From positions 19,913,663 through 19,977,662 of the forward strand of contig ML681998.1 of assembly GCA_007922195.1 (NCBI GenBank): a stretch of DNA of 64,000 nt, in the 5' to 3' direction. The notes under the pieces are model-generated. The model was not told where the DNA came from and did not search any database. It saw only the letters and a program-made list of their open reading frames with translations. The position numbers and the translations under genes are program-made. This DNA is from Podocnemis expansa (taxonomy: Eukaryota; Chordata; Testudines; Podocnemididae). Of the stretch, positions 24,041-35,672 are shown in pieces (within the stretch, counting starts at the first letter, position 1; each line of letters opens with the position of its first letter).

Positions 24041-24331
24041 GTACAGGCACCTAAGATACCAGGCTGATTGCCCTACTTTCCCAAGTCAATTTTCAGTTCT
24101 GTTACATCTACCTCCTTCTATTTTCTCCTGGGATTGTCCTCCTGCACCTGCCTCAGGTATTAAAGCTTCATTAGAACATGTAACATAATTATTTGATTCC
24201 CCCCATGTTCCAACTACCTTCTCTTTTATCAGTGGTGTTACAGTCCCCGTTCCCCTCAAGTTCCATCCCTTCCCCTAGGTCTCCCACATTGTCACTTACC
24301 TGTGGGCTTTGGTCTCCTTCCCCCTTCAAAC

Positions 24332-25430
24332 CTAGTTTAAAGCCCTCCTGACTAGATCAGCCAGTCGACCTCTGAATACGCTCTTCCCCTTCCTCAACAG
24401 ATGGAGTGCATCTCCGCCTAGCAGTCCTTCCTCCTGGAACAGCATTCCATGGTCAAGGAAGCCAAAGCCCTCCTGATGACACCATCTTTGCAGCCAGGCG
24501 TTCACCTCTAGGACGCATCTGTCTCTACGCAGGCCCCTACTGTTGACCAGAAGGATCGAGGAGAACACCACTTGTGCTCCGAACTCCTTCACCCGTGCTC
24601 CCAGGGCCCTGTAGTCACCTTTGATCTGCCGAGGATTGCCTCTCACAGTATCATTGATTCCCACATGGATGAGAAGCATGGTGTAGTAGTCAGAGGGGCA
24701 GATGATTCTCGACAATCCCTCCGTAACGTCTTGGATGCGGGCACCTGGCAGGCAGCATACCTCCCACAAGACCTTGTCAGGGTGACAGATGGGTGCCTCC
24801 ATCCGCAACAGAAGTGAGTCCCTGACAACCACAACCCTATGTTTCCTCCTAGCTCTGGTGGCTGTGATCCTCCCAGCCTCGGGGGTGCATGGCATTTCCT
24901 GTTCCACCTCATCCATCGTCTCTAACGCTGTGTAAACAGTTCTTCACCACAATGGAGGGAGGGATGGGAGCAGGGGTGGAGCACTGTCTCCTGCCAGAGG
25001 TAACCAGCTGCCAGTGTCCTCCCTCTGCCCTAGGCATCCCATCCTTCTCCAGTGGTGCGGCAGTAGTCTCTGGCACCTCAAGAGTGTCCTCCTCTTTGCA
25101 GCTCTCCTCATGGATGCTATTGAGGAATTTCTCCAGGGTGTGGATACTCCTGAGCCTAGACACCTCCTCCTGTAACTCTCCCACCTGCCTCCTGAGAGAT
25201 TCCACCAGAAGACACCTGTCAGATTGATTCATCTCCCCAGCCTGATCGTCGGAGACAGGGAACTGCAGGCTGCAGTCCCTGCAAGTCCACACCAGGATCT
25301 GGATAGAGATATCCATGCTCAGGATGTCTGTCTGGCTACAGGCACAGGTGGAGGAGACAGAAGGGGGGCTGGCAGAAGCGGTGCTGCTCCTCTTCACCAT
25401 TATGGCCTCACCAAACTCCTTCCCTCTCAA
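24332..25430 (-). pseudogene. CR1 ORF1: coiled-coil and SGNH esterase-type protein, frameshifted
   Basis: The N-terminal piece (complement 24909-25430) has a heptad-like segment LVESLRRQVGELQEEVSRL. The C-terminal piece (complement 24332-24916, another frame) is an SGNH-hydrolase-type domain: HRVVVVRDSLLL, SDYYTMLLIHVGINDT (GxND box), and DALHLLRKGKSVF (catalytic Asp/His area). In the family the first box is GDS; here it is RDS, so the residue before the nucleophile region is altered. A frame change at about 24909-24916 separates the halves. Confidence 0.8.
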
Positions 25431-25534
25431 ACTCCCCTGTTAGCAGTCCCCCTGTTTGCAAGCTCCCTCTGGTCGCGCAGCTACTGGCTTTTAAGGCCTT
25501 CTCTGCCTAGGTCAGCCCTTGCCCCTCATTAAAC

Positions 25535-25980
25535 ACACATCTTTTGTCCAAAACCTCATACTATTCTGCAGGAGACACATCTCCACACTTTAGATGTGAG
25601 ATGAGCTATAGAGTTCTATCTGGATAGAACAAAGCTGTTTACAGCATCACCCAGACTGTTTGTGTGACTTGTGGATCATGGCAAGGCAAAAGACATAACC
25701 ACACAAAGGCTCTCAAAATGAATTTCAGGCTGCATCCATACATGGTACAAACAATCACTTATCTTACCACTTCAGACGATTAGAACACCTTCTACAAGGG
25801 CTGTGTCAATATCTACAGCCTTTCGAAACAATGTACCCATAGTAGAAATCTGCAAAGCAGCCACAAAGTCCTTAGCACATGCGATTGACCAAGCATCAAG
25901 GTCAGATGCGATTGTTGGTCTTTCAGTACTGTCCTCATACAACCTCTCAACTCTGAAGTCCCTCTAGCCATTTATGGTAC
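25535..25980 (+). pseudogene. DIRS copy 2 recombinase, second half
   Basis: Resumes after the CR1 with TLDVR.AIEFYLDRTKLF text (about 25580-25640) and the catalytic box region reading PSTRAVSISTAF near 25790, so the His of the HSTR box is Pro. VEICKAATKSLAHA follows near 25850. Stops occur between these; not functional. Confidence 0.7.
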
Positions 25981-25992
25981 TGTTTGACTGTC

Positions 25993-26340
25993 ACCTAAAG
26001 TGAAGCAGCAATGGGGACACTACTTTAAGAAGAAGAGGTTTCTTACTTTGTGCAGTAACTCAGGTTCTTCGAGACACATGATCCTGTGGGTGCTCCACTA
26101 TGCTCCCTCATCCTCTGTACTTCAGAGTCACATTGTAGCACTCCACAGTATCACTTGCTCCAAATAGGGTGCCAGTGGCACCACAAGACTGCTAGAATGC
26201 ATGTGAGATCCAGATGAGCGCTGCCAGCAAAAATCTCCAGTCAACAACATGTAGGCATGTTGACACCTAAACTGGAGCAACCACAGAGACACACATCTCA
26301 AAGAACCTCTGTTAACGCACAAGGTGAATAACCTTCTCTT
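25993..26340. repeat. DIRS copy 2 right-end module
   Basis: Arm 1 about 26031-26098 (caggttcttcgagacacatg ... gtgggtgctcca) pairs with arm 2 at 26273-26340 (tggagcaaccacagagacac ... ggtgaataaccttctctt). A shorter complementary piece at 25993-26035 precedes arm 1. Same design as copy 1 but diverged in sequence. Confidence 0.75.
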
Positions 26341-29300
26341 CACAAAACATATCAATTCCAGGCATATTTCCACATCTTTCTATTCAACCAGACACTTTAT
26401 TTCCTCCATCTTGCTTAAAAACATTCGTGTCTAAAGGGAATATTTTTAAAGCAAAAGTTTTCTTATTCTTTTAAAATACCCCCCCATCGTCCATCAAAAA
26501 ACCCTCAGTCCCTAAAACCAGTTACTCTAAAATTGAAATATTGATGAATTCTTTAAAAGATAATAAAAAATGTTAGTTTCATTCTTAAAAATGAATATCT
26601 TGTCTCTAGGATATTTAATATGATGTTCTAAAGTATATTAAAGCATCCCTGTTAATTGCAATTATAAGAACATATAAAAAGCAATAGTAAGTCTAATAAA
26701 TCAGATTTAATACTCATGGCCCAGATCACTCTTTCCATAGGAGATGTCCTTGGATACCTCAGTGAGATTCCATGAGAAATTTCCTCCCAGCTGTTCAGTT
26801 TCCCACCTGTTCCCTGTAGCAGATAGCAAATCTACCTGATAGCAGGAACCAAATTCTGCGGTCAGATTAATTCCATTGTGGTCTTCACAGTAGTAAAGAT
26901 CTAGTTATCAGATGAGGGTCAAAATCAACAGGAGACTAGGGCTATCTACACAGTTTCTGTGGTAAGTTCTTCCACCCATTCTGCTCCCCCTCTCCCCCAA
27001 GAAAATCTCCTGATCCATTAGAGTCATGCTTTCAGGACTCCCCCATCTATTGCTGCCTTTGAGGATGTTCCTCTGCAAGAGTGTGTTGCGCTTCCCGGGG
27101 TACCTAGGGTTGTGAGGTTGCTTACTACCACTTGCCCTTAGCATGGGGGAAGCCTTGCCTGTGTCTGCCATGAGTCAGCTTCCCAACTCCACCAGCCATG
27201 GGTAACACAAGCATTCCTCTCTAGGTCTTACAGTCCCCACTATTACTTTGCAGGCTAGCAACAGGCATAGTGCAGAGTCCTCTTAAGTGTTTCCCTGGAG
27301 CGTCCAGCTCAGATCCACAGGACGCTTCCAGTATTTACTGATCTGTTGCTTCTAAAGAAGGCCAGTTTACCAGTTTCACTTCAGGTCACCAATCTGCTGA
27401 ACTGACATCACTCAGACAGGATTATAGTGAAATCCAGTGTAAGTTTATTTAACGAAGCACAGATATTCAAGTATTAACAAGTATAAGTACTGGAAATAAA
27501 TGGTTGCATATAAAATAAAATAAAATCATAACATCCATTTTAGAACCTAAACTTAATTAACAAGATAGGCTCATGTCTGCTGAAGTATTGCTCACTTAAA
27601 ATCCTTGCAGCTCCTCACAGCTAGACTGACTGTAACCCTTCTTTCATGAGATAAACATGCTCTCAGTTTGCCTCCTGGGTAAAGGATTACTGGTGTTCCT
27701 TTGCACTTCAAGATATACCAAACCAATTATTTATCTTTATTCATAAATCAGATACTCCCTACAGTTTTTCTTCCCATAGATTTCCCCTCTTGTATATTGC
27801 ACAGTATCTTAACATGCGCCTGACTCACCATGCAAATAGGCATGCACTGTGAAGCATATAGTACACAAATGACCAGACAGGGAGATGGGTATCAGTTACC
27901 TTCTGCCTGAAAGGAACATTTTCTATGTATTTCACCCCCCTGTCTTCACTCTAAGACTTTAAGAACATAATTTTCAGTATAAATATCTAGCTCCTTAAAC
28001 ATTATATCTAGACGCATTTCACAGTGATTGTGGAGACCAGTGGGATAACTGGCTCTTAGTATAGATATCATGTCACCCTTCAGTGAACTATTATGCAGAT
28101 ACCTGGGGATCTTTTTGTGCCAACTGTTAGAGAGCATTCAGGCTGCATTGGGCTTTACAGGGAATAGCTGGGTCACAGAGTAGTTTGAGGTTAAGATGTG
28201 ATATAGTCTAGTTTTTGTACGGGTAGCAGTAAGGACAGAAACGTGTACCCCTTTCCTTCTTCCAGCCTGCTATATTATTAGTATGATACAGAAGGCTCTT
28301 TACTGGGTTTAGAATAACACAGACAATATTAGAAATGAGGCTGACTCTCTTTACCATGCGTCAGGGTAGATTTTCATGGAGGGTCTCCGCAGGGGCAATA
28401 GAATTAGTGAATAATAAGATCCAATATAGATTTAAGAATTTTCCTTAATTGGATTGTTCACAGTAGGTTCTTTAGGGGCATGAAACTTTCTCCTTCACTC
28501 TTACCCTTGTCTTTTGGGTCTTCCTTTGTGATAAATTTTTAATGTCCAGTTTGTTCTTTCTCCTTGGGTTAATATATCCTTTTGGACTTCCAAAGAAAAA
28601 CAAAAAACTACATGCCATGACTATTTAAAATTATATAAATAAGCTACTAAAGTAATCATAGTCTGCCTGTCTTAAAATATATATAATATTATGGTTAAAC
28701 TAGACCTGGCTTTCCTTGCATTGACAATTTTCAGTTTGCTTAAAAACTTGCTATATTATACAAACAAAAGCAATTAACATCTTTCTTATATAATTATGAA
28801 ATACCTTAGTAATAAAATAAGTTAACTGTTATAACACTTAGAGTAAAAATTAAATATTTGAAGCATTTCTAAGTTAAGCAACTTTATTTGAGCACTAAAG
28901 GGCTGAATTGTAGAAGGTAGGCTTTGTGTTAGAGAGGAATGATCATCAGTCCAATACATTGATGGAGTCACACACCCCCATCCAAAACTCTCCAGTGTAC
29001 AATGGCATGCACTGTGCATAAGAGGGAAGCATACTCTTCATGGGATCCCCAATCCAACTGTAACCCCATGGTTATATATAATAGAAGTCTCCCTGACTGT
29101 GGAGGAGGGGGCTAGGATCCAACCAAAGAGATATGTAAATAATCTCCATTCCCCTGAGTAGAGTATTAGTGTTATTTTTTAGTCTCTGTGTTTGGTTTCT
29201 ATCCCTCAAAACTACTATTTTATCTGCATCTTCCAGGAGGATTAATCATCCCTTTGCTATGCATCAGAAACCTTGCACACATGTCAACAACTGGTGGCAA

Positions 29301-30266
29301 GTAGGTTATACCTCATAGCTAGTGAACTATTGAATGATGGCAAAAAGCCTGAGTAGACACGTAGTTGTGACCATGTAATCATTTGTTAATATGTATTACT
29401 ACAGAATACTCAAAATACAGATATTCTTGTCCTCATTTCAGAAAGTACATTCTCCTTTATGAATGGATGTTTTCTGTGTTAGTACACAGATTACTGTATA
29501 CAGACTATTATGTTAGTTACTGTACACAGAGTACTGTTGTTAATATACAGATTTTAGCATTGCAACATCAGCAATAAAACAGGTTGAGCAAAGCATCCAC
29601 CCCTTCTGTATTTAGAAGATGCCAAAGAAGAAAGAGACAAAAGTGTGTAAGTAACACTGAGCCAATCAGAGACTAACATTTATTTGCCCAGTATATAATC
29701 CACATTTTAGGTCTAATTATGGACTTAGTCTTTGCTTTTGCCAGCTAAGCTCTAGCTGTTTTAACAAGTGTTGTGATTGCTGTAGTAGCATTAAAATACC
29801 TCTTTTCCTATGAAATTTCACAGTTATAATTTGTGTTGCAGGATGTAAACTATGCTTATGAAGCGGCAAAGCTCTAATAATAATTATCATTTTCTTTTAG
29901 AAAATGTAGCATTCATTTAACATAATAGCTATAATTCCTCTTCCAAGTGTTTATATATGTATTTAGCTGTATTGCAAACAAGCACAAACATATGCAAACA
30001 GTAAAACTTCATTGTTTTGCAGCTGGATTTCACTATTTCCCTTTTGAAATTTTACTTTTAAATTTAGAGAAAAATAGTTAATGTGCTGCCAATTAATAAT
30101 AATTACAATAATGTACATATCTTTCTGTTTCAAGGATCCTGATTCCCCTTGTATTTATTTATATAATTTTGTCTGAAATGCATTTCATTTGTTCATGCAT
30201 TATTGCCGAGCAGTTGTGACTTAACAGTAATAACACAATGAGTGGTGACCGTTCTTTTTTTTGCAG
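26341..30266. other. RIMS2 intron, no recognised element
   Basis: About 3.9 kb. No transposon ends or coding sequence identified. 27340-27500 (gtgaaatccagtgtaagttt, atttaacgaagcacag) has repeat-like wording I cannot place. The last bases, ttcttttttttgcag, form the acceptor of the next exon. Confidence 0.4.
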
Positions 30267-30335
30267 GGTCCAAAAGAATCAGTGATAGTGAAGTCTCTGA
30301 CTATGATTGTGATGATGGAATTGGTGTAGTTTCAG
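30267..30335 (+). CDS. RIMS2: RIMS2 exon: linker segment SKRISDSEVSDYDCDDGIGVVS
   Basis: A 69-nt exon between ttttttgcag and gtatga. Two starting bases complete an Arg codon from the exon at 5708; one final base is carried to the next exon. The product is acidic and serine-rich (ISDSEVSDYDCDDGIGVVS), in the disordered linker between C2A and C2B. The wording DYDCDDGIGVVS matches RIM2 as I know it, and RIM1 differs (DYEVDDGIGVV). Being a multiple of three it could be skipped without a frame change, as small RIM linker exons often are. Confidence 0.93.
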
Positions 30336-31528
30336 GTATGAATTTCTAAATGCACTCTTCTTGGTTCAGTAAAGAGCTTCCTTATTTATAATTTACAATG
30401 ATTAATTTAATGTCGCTGTTCTCCTGTTAAAAAATAAATTGGCATGGAATACACATTTCTCTAGCAAACACCCAACATGCTGTGAGCTGGCTTTTTATAA
30501 TGCATTATTAACTACAAAGGTGAGTTTTAGAGTTGAAAAACAATGAGACCTTTTCTTTTGTTCTGTTTGTTTTTTACCTTACAATTCAGATTTTATGTAA
30601 TCTGAAAGATTCTATGGTAAAATAGTGACAACACATTGGTCAAGGGCTCAGAAAGCTGAGCATTTGACAGAGGAAGGGAATTTTAGTCATGTATTTTTAA
30701 AAATCTATTTGTTTTATTAACAGGTTTTAATTTCAGTGCTTTATTAGTATTTGAGTTAAAAAAAGTTATTGTCAAGATCCAGCACCCCATCTCTTCTAAT
30801 AATTTGCAAGACATCACAAAATACAACTATGAGTTGTCCAAAATATCTATCAATAAAACTAAAGGAGACTATATTTAGCAGTTCTGGATATTTCTAAGTT
30901 AATAAATAGAAAAAGGTTGCTTTTTATTAAAAACATCACCTTTGGGGTCTTTAAAAATTTCTCAGCAGGAGGAAAAAAACCCAACAAAATCCAGTTATCT
31001 TTAACTCTTTCTTTACAGGAGAATCCATTGTGGTCAGGGATGCACTTCCTAGATGTTTGGATTATTTGCTGAGCCTGCAGCATTTCTAGTTTTATTACAC
31101 CTAGTTCCCCCTTTTTTGTTGCAATCCAATTTTGGCTGCATATCTGTTGCTACCTTATGGCTGTAGGCCTTATCTGTAATGGAGAAAGTAATTATGTTAG
31201 AAACCATTATTAACTAACTCATTACAGAATGTAAAACTCAAGTTATTATCTAATGTGGACAGACAAAGACAAGTTACTAATATATTTTCTAGTTATGGTT
31301 AACTTGTGGGTCCTCCCTACCACAACCAGACAATAAATTCTGAAACTTGTTCTGGTCTACACTAGTTCTTACACATTATGTTAATTAAAACATTTCTAGC
31401 ATGATGCATCTTGCTGGTCTACTCTAGACAGGCCCTGAGAGAGAGTTCTGTTCCATAGCAGACAAAACCAAATGTCAATTATGATTTTGAAAATGCATAT
31501 TTCATGGTATAAGACTTGCAGCTGACGT
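30336..31528. other. RIMS2 intron, no recognised element
   Basis: Start of a 23.2-kb intron (to 53572). AT-rich; nothing recognised until the GIY-YIG relic. Confidence 0.45.
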
Positions 31529-31930
31529 ATGGTTCCATCTGACTGGCCCCTTTCACCTCCAACCAAACCAAACCAGCTATTCCATCAAGGGCTTATTTAT
31601 GTGCTTATCCACCAATGTGATTTATGCCACCATGTGCGAGTAACGTCCTTCTACCTTATATGTTGGACAAAGAGGACGGCCTCTGTGCAAAGAATAAATG
31701 GACACAAATCTGACATCAGAAATAACTACATACAAAAATTAATAGGGGGACATTTAAATCTCCCTGCTCACTCCATGGAAGATACATTAATGGTCATACT
31801 TAAGCAAATCGATTACAAATCTAAGCTTCAAAGAGAAACTGCAGAGTTGGAATTCATATGCAGATTTGACACCATTGCCTTGGATTAAATATGGATATTG
31901 GTTGGTTTTCTTATTGGAATAGGTGAGTTT
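31529..31930 (+). pseudogene. Penelope-like element fragment: GIY-YIG endonuclease relic
   Basis: The open piece 31529-31888 encodes CDLCHHVRVTSFYLICWTKR, GHKSDIRNNY, HLNLPAHSMEDTLMVILKQI and ELEFICRFDTIALD. This order (a YVGQTKR-like turn, a GHKSDI basic helix, a HFNLPGHS-like box, then ERE..FI.RF.TL) is that of the C-terminal GIY-YIG endonuclease of Penelope-like retroelements. The YVGQTKR equivalent at about 31656-31675 is damaged by small indels. No reverse transcriptase is visible upstream, so only the end remains. Confidence 0.6.
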
Positions 31931-32007
31931 GCCTCCTTTCTACCTCCCCTTCTCCTAATATTCTTTAAATCTAAACAACTGCTTTGATTTGTTGCAACAA
32001 TCTGACC

Positions 32008-32343
32008 TAGGGGTCTGCAACCTGCAGCTCTGGAGCTACATGGGGCTCTTTCACTGTCCCCTTGTGGCTCCTGACCCCAGTCCCCCCCTGCCACCAGGTT
32101 AACCTGTATGCTGCCCTCACAAGGCTCTGAGCTCCCCCCTGCATCACAGGAGGACCTGGGAGGGGGCCCACTCCTGATTCCAGACTCCCTCTCGAAAGGG
32201 GAACCTGCAGTAGGCATCATGCCCAAACTGCAGCTCCCGCCACCTGCCACCAGGAGGCTACACCCATTGCGGCTCTCAAAACACTTCGTTATTGAAGAGA
32301 TTTTTTAAAATGCCTTTTCTTATCTTTTGGGTTGTCAACCCTG
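32008..32343. mobile_element. hAT-like nonautonomous element
   Basis: Begins taggggtctgcaacctgcag and ends gggttgtcaaccctg, imperfect inverted ends. The inside (cagctctggagctacatggg, then gcggctctcaaaacacttcg) is wording common to a hAT MITE family of sauropsids. A target duplication was not established. Confidence 0.55.
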
Positions 32344-32411
32344 ACTTGATTCTATGATTTACCCTTCCCCTCATTTATTTTCCTCCCATACTGTAAGTTC
32401 TCGATTTTCAG

Positions 32412-32512
32412 GCATCTGACAAAGTGAGATTATCTCCCACTAATGCTCATGCAGTAAATAAATTTGTTAGTCTTTGAAAGTGCCACAAGACTCCTTCTTT
32501 GTATCCTCAGAG
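32412..32512 (-). repeat. Turtle-type short interspersed repeat, minus orientation
   Basis: Contains gcatctgacaaagtgagatt, gctcatgcagtaaataaat, tttgttagtctttgaaagtg and ccacaagactccttctttgt, reverse of the repeat described at 11497. Confidence 0.7.
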
Positions 32513-33109
32513 GATATTTCATTCTGGTTCCTTTGCCTCCATGGCCTGGCACCAAACAGACAACCTGAGCTCCACTGCAAACACCAGGTTTCAATGGAGG
32601 TTCCTGAGACCATGTTTGCAAAGCGGTGTACAAGAAGGGTGATCTGAAAACCCTGGGTTTTGTTCCAGTTCAGCCACACCATAGTTCATTTTAACTCAGC
32701 TTTCAAGGATGTAGCCAGTCTTTCTTCATCGCGTGTTGTCCCTATTGTGGTGTCACATGCCACAGTGCTGTATGAATGCAGTATTTCACAGCAGTATGCA
32801 TGCAGGCAGTGCACATGCTGGGTCTCTCAGGTCCATTGGCAGTTGATAGGGTGCATGTGTTGCATGCCACCCTCAGTTCTTTCTCAACCACTGGTCCAAG
32901 ACGGAGCACTCCATGGCAGTTCTTTATGTTTCTTTCCCTTTTTTCTCTAACAAAAACAATTATATACCTGTCATTACCTTAGCTACCAGTCAATTTTACT
33001 TTTCCTTATCCAATGGTTCAGTTAGTTAATTTAAAACAAAACAAAACAAAGAAAAGAAAACCCACAGTGACTTTGCTCTTAAAAAAAACACTTCTGGATT
33101 TAAATGGGG

Positions 33110-33300
33110 CTCTTTATCCCAAGACGCCATGCCAGTTTCAGATGGCCATTACCTCTGTGTCCACTGCCTTGGGGAGAGTCATATGACCCTAAAATGCACA
33201 CACTGTAAAAATATCAAATCCAAGAACTGGGAGAGACAGGAACCTACATCTTAAGTTAATGCTCCTAGAAAAGTCTCTCAAGCCTGCCTCCGACCCAGGC
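33110..33300 (+). pseudogene. DIRS copy 3 gag fragment with zinc-knuckle-like Cys/His pattern
   Basis: One frame reads DGHYLCVHCLGESHMTLKCT followed by HCKNIKSKNWERQ, giving a C-x2-C-x4-H-x4-C-x2-C arrangement. A cluster of this type occurs in gag-like proteins of DIRS elements (from memory). A stop follows at about 33252. Confidence 0.5.
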
Positions 33301-34976
33301 CCAGAGAAAGAGGCAAAATCAATATCACCTCCATGTTTTACGTAAACTGACTTGGTGGAGCCACATTACGAGCTCTGTGCTCCAATTTGGTGAAAGTTTG
33401 GAATTAGTGCATAAAGAACTACACAGACATCTCTGCAGCATAGGTACCAGGCAAACAAAACACCATCACTGACAATCTCAGAGGACATTTCATCATCAAA
33501 TGCAAATGGCAACTGAGCCATGTAGTCCTCAAAGAACTCTTTCACCTGTGGGGCCATCCGCTAATAGATTTCTTCACCACCAAACAAAACCAAAAATGCT
33601 ACCAGTACTGTTCGAGAGCAGGCCTCGGTGCCAAATCACTGGGCGACACTTTTCTGATCAATTGCAACACCAGACTCCTGTATGCATTTCCACTTATTGA
33701 TACCATTGCTACACAGAATCCTACTCATGATCAGAATGGACAAGGCATATGTAATCCTCATAGCCCCAGCTTGGTCAGGACAGACATGGTGCACCAATCT
33801 CATATCTCTATCACTGTACAAACCAATAATGTTTCCACGCAAATGCGACCTGCTATATCAACACTGGGGACAAACTCATCACTTCGGATGTGTTCAGACT
33901 TTATCAGATAGCTTGACTACTAGATGGCTCTCAATTAATGAACGTCAGTCCTCCCATGAAGTACAACAAATCCTAATAAATAGTTAAAAACAATCCACAA
34001 AGACCTACCTGCAAAAATGTCACAGATTCCTATCCTGGTGTGAGACTAGACATATCATGCCCTCTTCTGCAGTTCTTCTGATTATTCTGAATTACACCCT
34101 GCAATTGAAAATCTCTAGTCTCTCAATTAGATCTCAAAAGGTGCACCTCCCCCTGCTATTTCTGCTTTCTACAATAGAGAAATTCAAGTGCATCAAGAGG
34201 TTTGTAACTGGTCTGCAAACAACTTTATCCACTGTATGAAATCCAACACCTACCTGGGACCTCAGTCTCATGCTCAAAGCCCTCACAAAACCACCCTTCA
34301 GACCTATAGCAATATGCTCTCTTCTCCTCCAGTCTATGAAAGAATCTTTTCTATTTGGCATCACCTCTGCTTAAGCATGCCAGTGAAATGGGTTCAGTAA
34401 TGGCAAACCCACCTTATGCTATATTCTGTAAAGACATGGTTACTTCAGACTCCATCCTAAGTTTCTACCAAAGATTGTATCTGACTTCCACTTAAAACAG
34501 CCCATCCACTTACCTGTTTTCCATCTGAAGTCTCAAAACAATCTTCAGGAATCCATCCTCCACACTCTTGACATCCGCAGAACACTTGCTTTCTACTTAG
34601 AGAAACAAAGACATTCAGAAAATATGACGACTTGTTCATTTCCTTAGCTGAGCACTCAAAAGGACAGGCTATTTCCAGCCAAAGAATCTCCAGGAAGATC
34701 TCAGCTTTCATTAAGGCATATTATGATCAGCAAGGTTTATAGTCCCTGTCAGTAAAACATGCACATTCTACAAGAGCAGTGGCAACATCCATCACCTTCC
34801 TATCATCAAAATTTGCAAAGCCAATACATGGGCATCACCTTAAACTTTCATTAAATGCTATGCAATAGACCATCTGGCCTTCAAGGACCCAATCGTGGGC
34901 GCATCTGCCCTTTCATCAATTGACATTAAATAACCGAAATCGCTTCTCCACTTCGAGACTTTGCTACATAATCACC

Positions 34977-35527
34977 ACAAATGGAACACCTACAGGGACA
35001 ATACTTGATGAAGAAGAAAAGGTTACTCACTGTGTGTGGTAACTGTTCCTTCAGGATGTGTGTCCCTGTAGGTGCTCCACTACCCACCCTCCTCTCCTCT
35101 ACTTTGGAGTTTCTTCCCTTAATAGGAGACTCTGCATCACTGTTTCCTCTAAGCTGTGTGCGTGTGTGCATGCACATAGGTCATGAAACCTGAACCCACT
35201 ACAAAATAAAGTGCACATAAAAAAATTCAATAGTGCTTATATTGGTGCTCACAAAGAAATGTTTTTGTGCACACAAAGAAATCGTTTGCGCGCACAGTCT
35301 ACAAGTAACTAGGGAACATTGTGTCTGCAGTGGAGGAGGAATTGTGGGTGGCGTGCAGCGCACATGCCTTATCAACTGGTGACCAGCATGTGTGCTGCCT
35401 ACACTCACACTGCCGTGCAATCGCCAGTCAAGGGTGCCATGGCACACACCACCACAAGTGGAGCACCCACAGGGACACACATCTTGAAGAAGGAGCAGTT
35501 ACCGTACATGGTAAGTAAACTTTCCTT
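34977..35527. repeat. DIRS copy 3 right-end module
   Basis: Arm 1 about 35013-35079 (ggttactcactgtgtgtggt ... ccctgtaggtgctcca) pairs with arm 2 at 35459-35527 (tggagcacccacagggacac ... gtaagtaaactttcc). A complementary piece at 34980-35015 (atggaacacctacagggaca) lies before arm 1. The wider arm spacing is explained by the nested hAT at 35137-35323. Confidence 0.75.
35137..35323. mobile_element. hAT MITE, 187 bp, nested in DIRS copy 3 end
   Basis: Left tcactgtttcctctaagctg and right aactagggaacattgtg are imperfect inverted ends of the 'cagtgttccctctaag' type. tctgca lies on both sides (35131-35136 and 35324-35329) within an eroded duplication. Inside is alternating gtgtgcgtgtgtgcatgc and cacacaaagaaatc. 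Confidence 0.6.
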
Positions 35528-35672
35528 TTTTTCGCTCCTGCTAAGCTTCCATATGCTTGAGAGCACAGGAAGTTTAGTTGTAGGGTACTCCTCTTCACCC
35601 TGCAAGGTGTTCTTCAGGAGTTCGTTCACCCTTTGCCTGGTCAGACACCATCCTCAGTGCCTAACAAGGCTC

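Larger units (their letters stand above)
20812..25530 (-). mobile_element. Nearly full-length CR1 LINE, antisense, inserted in DIRS copy 2
   Basis: CR1 is a non-LTR retrotransposon with ORF1 (here an esterase-type protein) and ORF2 (endonuclease plus reverse transcriptase). On the minus strand: 5' UTR near 25530-25431, ORF1 25430-24332, ORF2 about 24040-21068, and the 3' end with catagaatcatagggttgg on the plus strand at 20814. About 4.7 kb including a 404-bp MITE at 21965-22368. Flanking DIRS recombinase text is split between ...aacaagctattt and aacacacatcttttg.... No clear target duplication. Confidence 0.88.
18496..26340 (+). mobile_element. DIRS-type retrotransposon, copy 2, decayed and interrupted
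   Basis: RT remnant at 18560-18912, RNase H remnant near 19540-19610, recombinase remnants at 19985-20585 and again at 25535-25980, and an inverted-repeat end at 25993-26340. The two recombinase halves are separated by a forward CR1 tail (20585-20756) and an antisense near-full CR1 (20812-25530). Without these, the DIRS body would be about 3 kb and lacks gag. Many stops and frame changes mark it as much older than copy 1. It has the same orientation as RIMS2 and as the other two DIRS copies. Confidence 0.82.
33100..35527 (+). mobile_element. DIRS-type retrotransposon, copy 3, internally deleted
   Basis: A gag-like zinc-knuckle piece (about 33110-33300) is followed almost directly by distal RNase H and recombinase remnants (33500-34970), so most of the RT is missing. 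The right-end module is at 34977-35527. Recombinase text includes TKTYLQKCHRFLSWCETR-like wording near 33990, ALTKPPFRPIA near 34280, ESFLFGITSA near 34335, HPKFLPKIVSDFHL near 34450 and the eroded HSTR region near 34755. Many stops; older than copy 1. A 187-bp hAT is nested in its end module. Confidence 0.75.
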
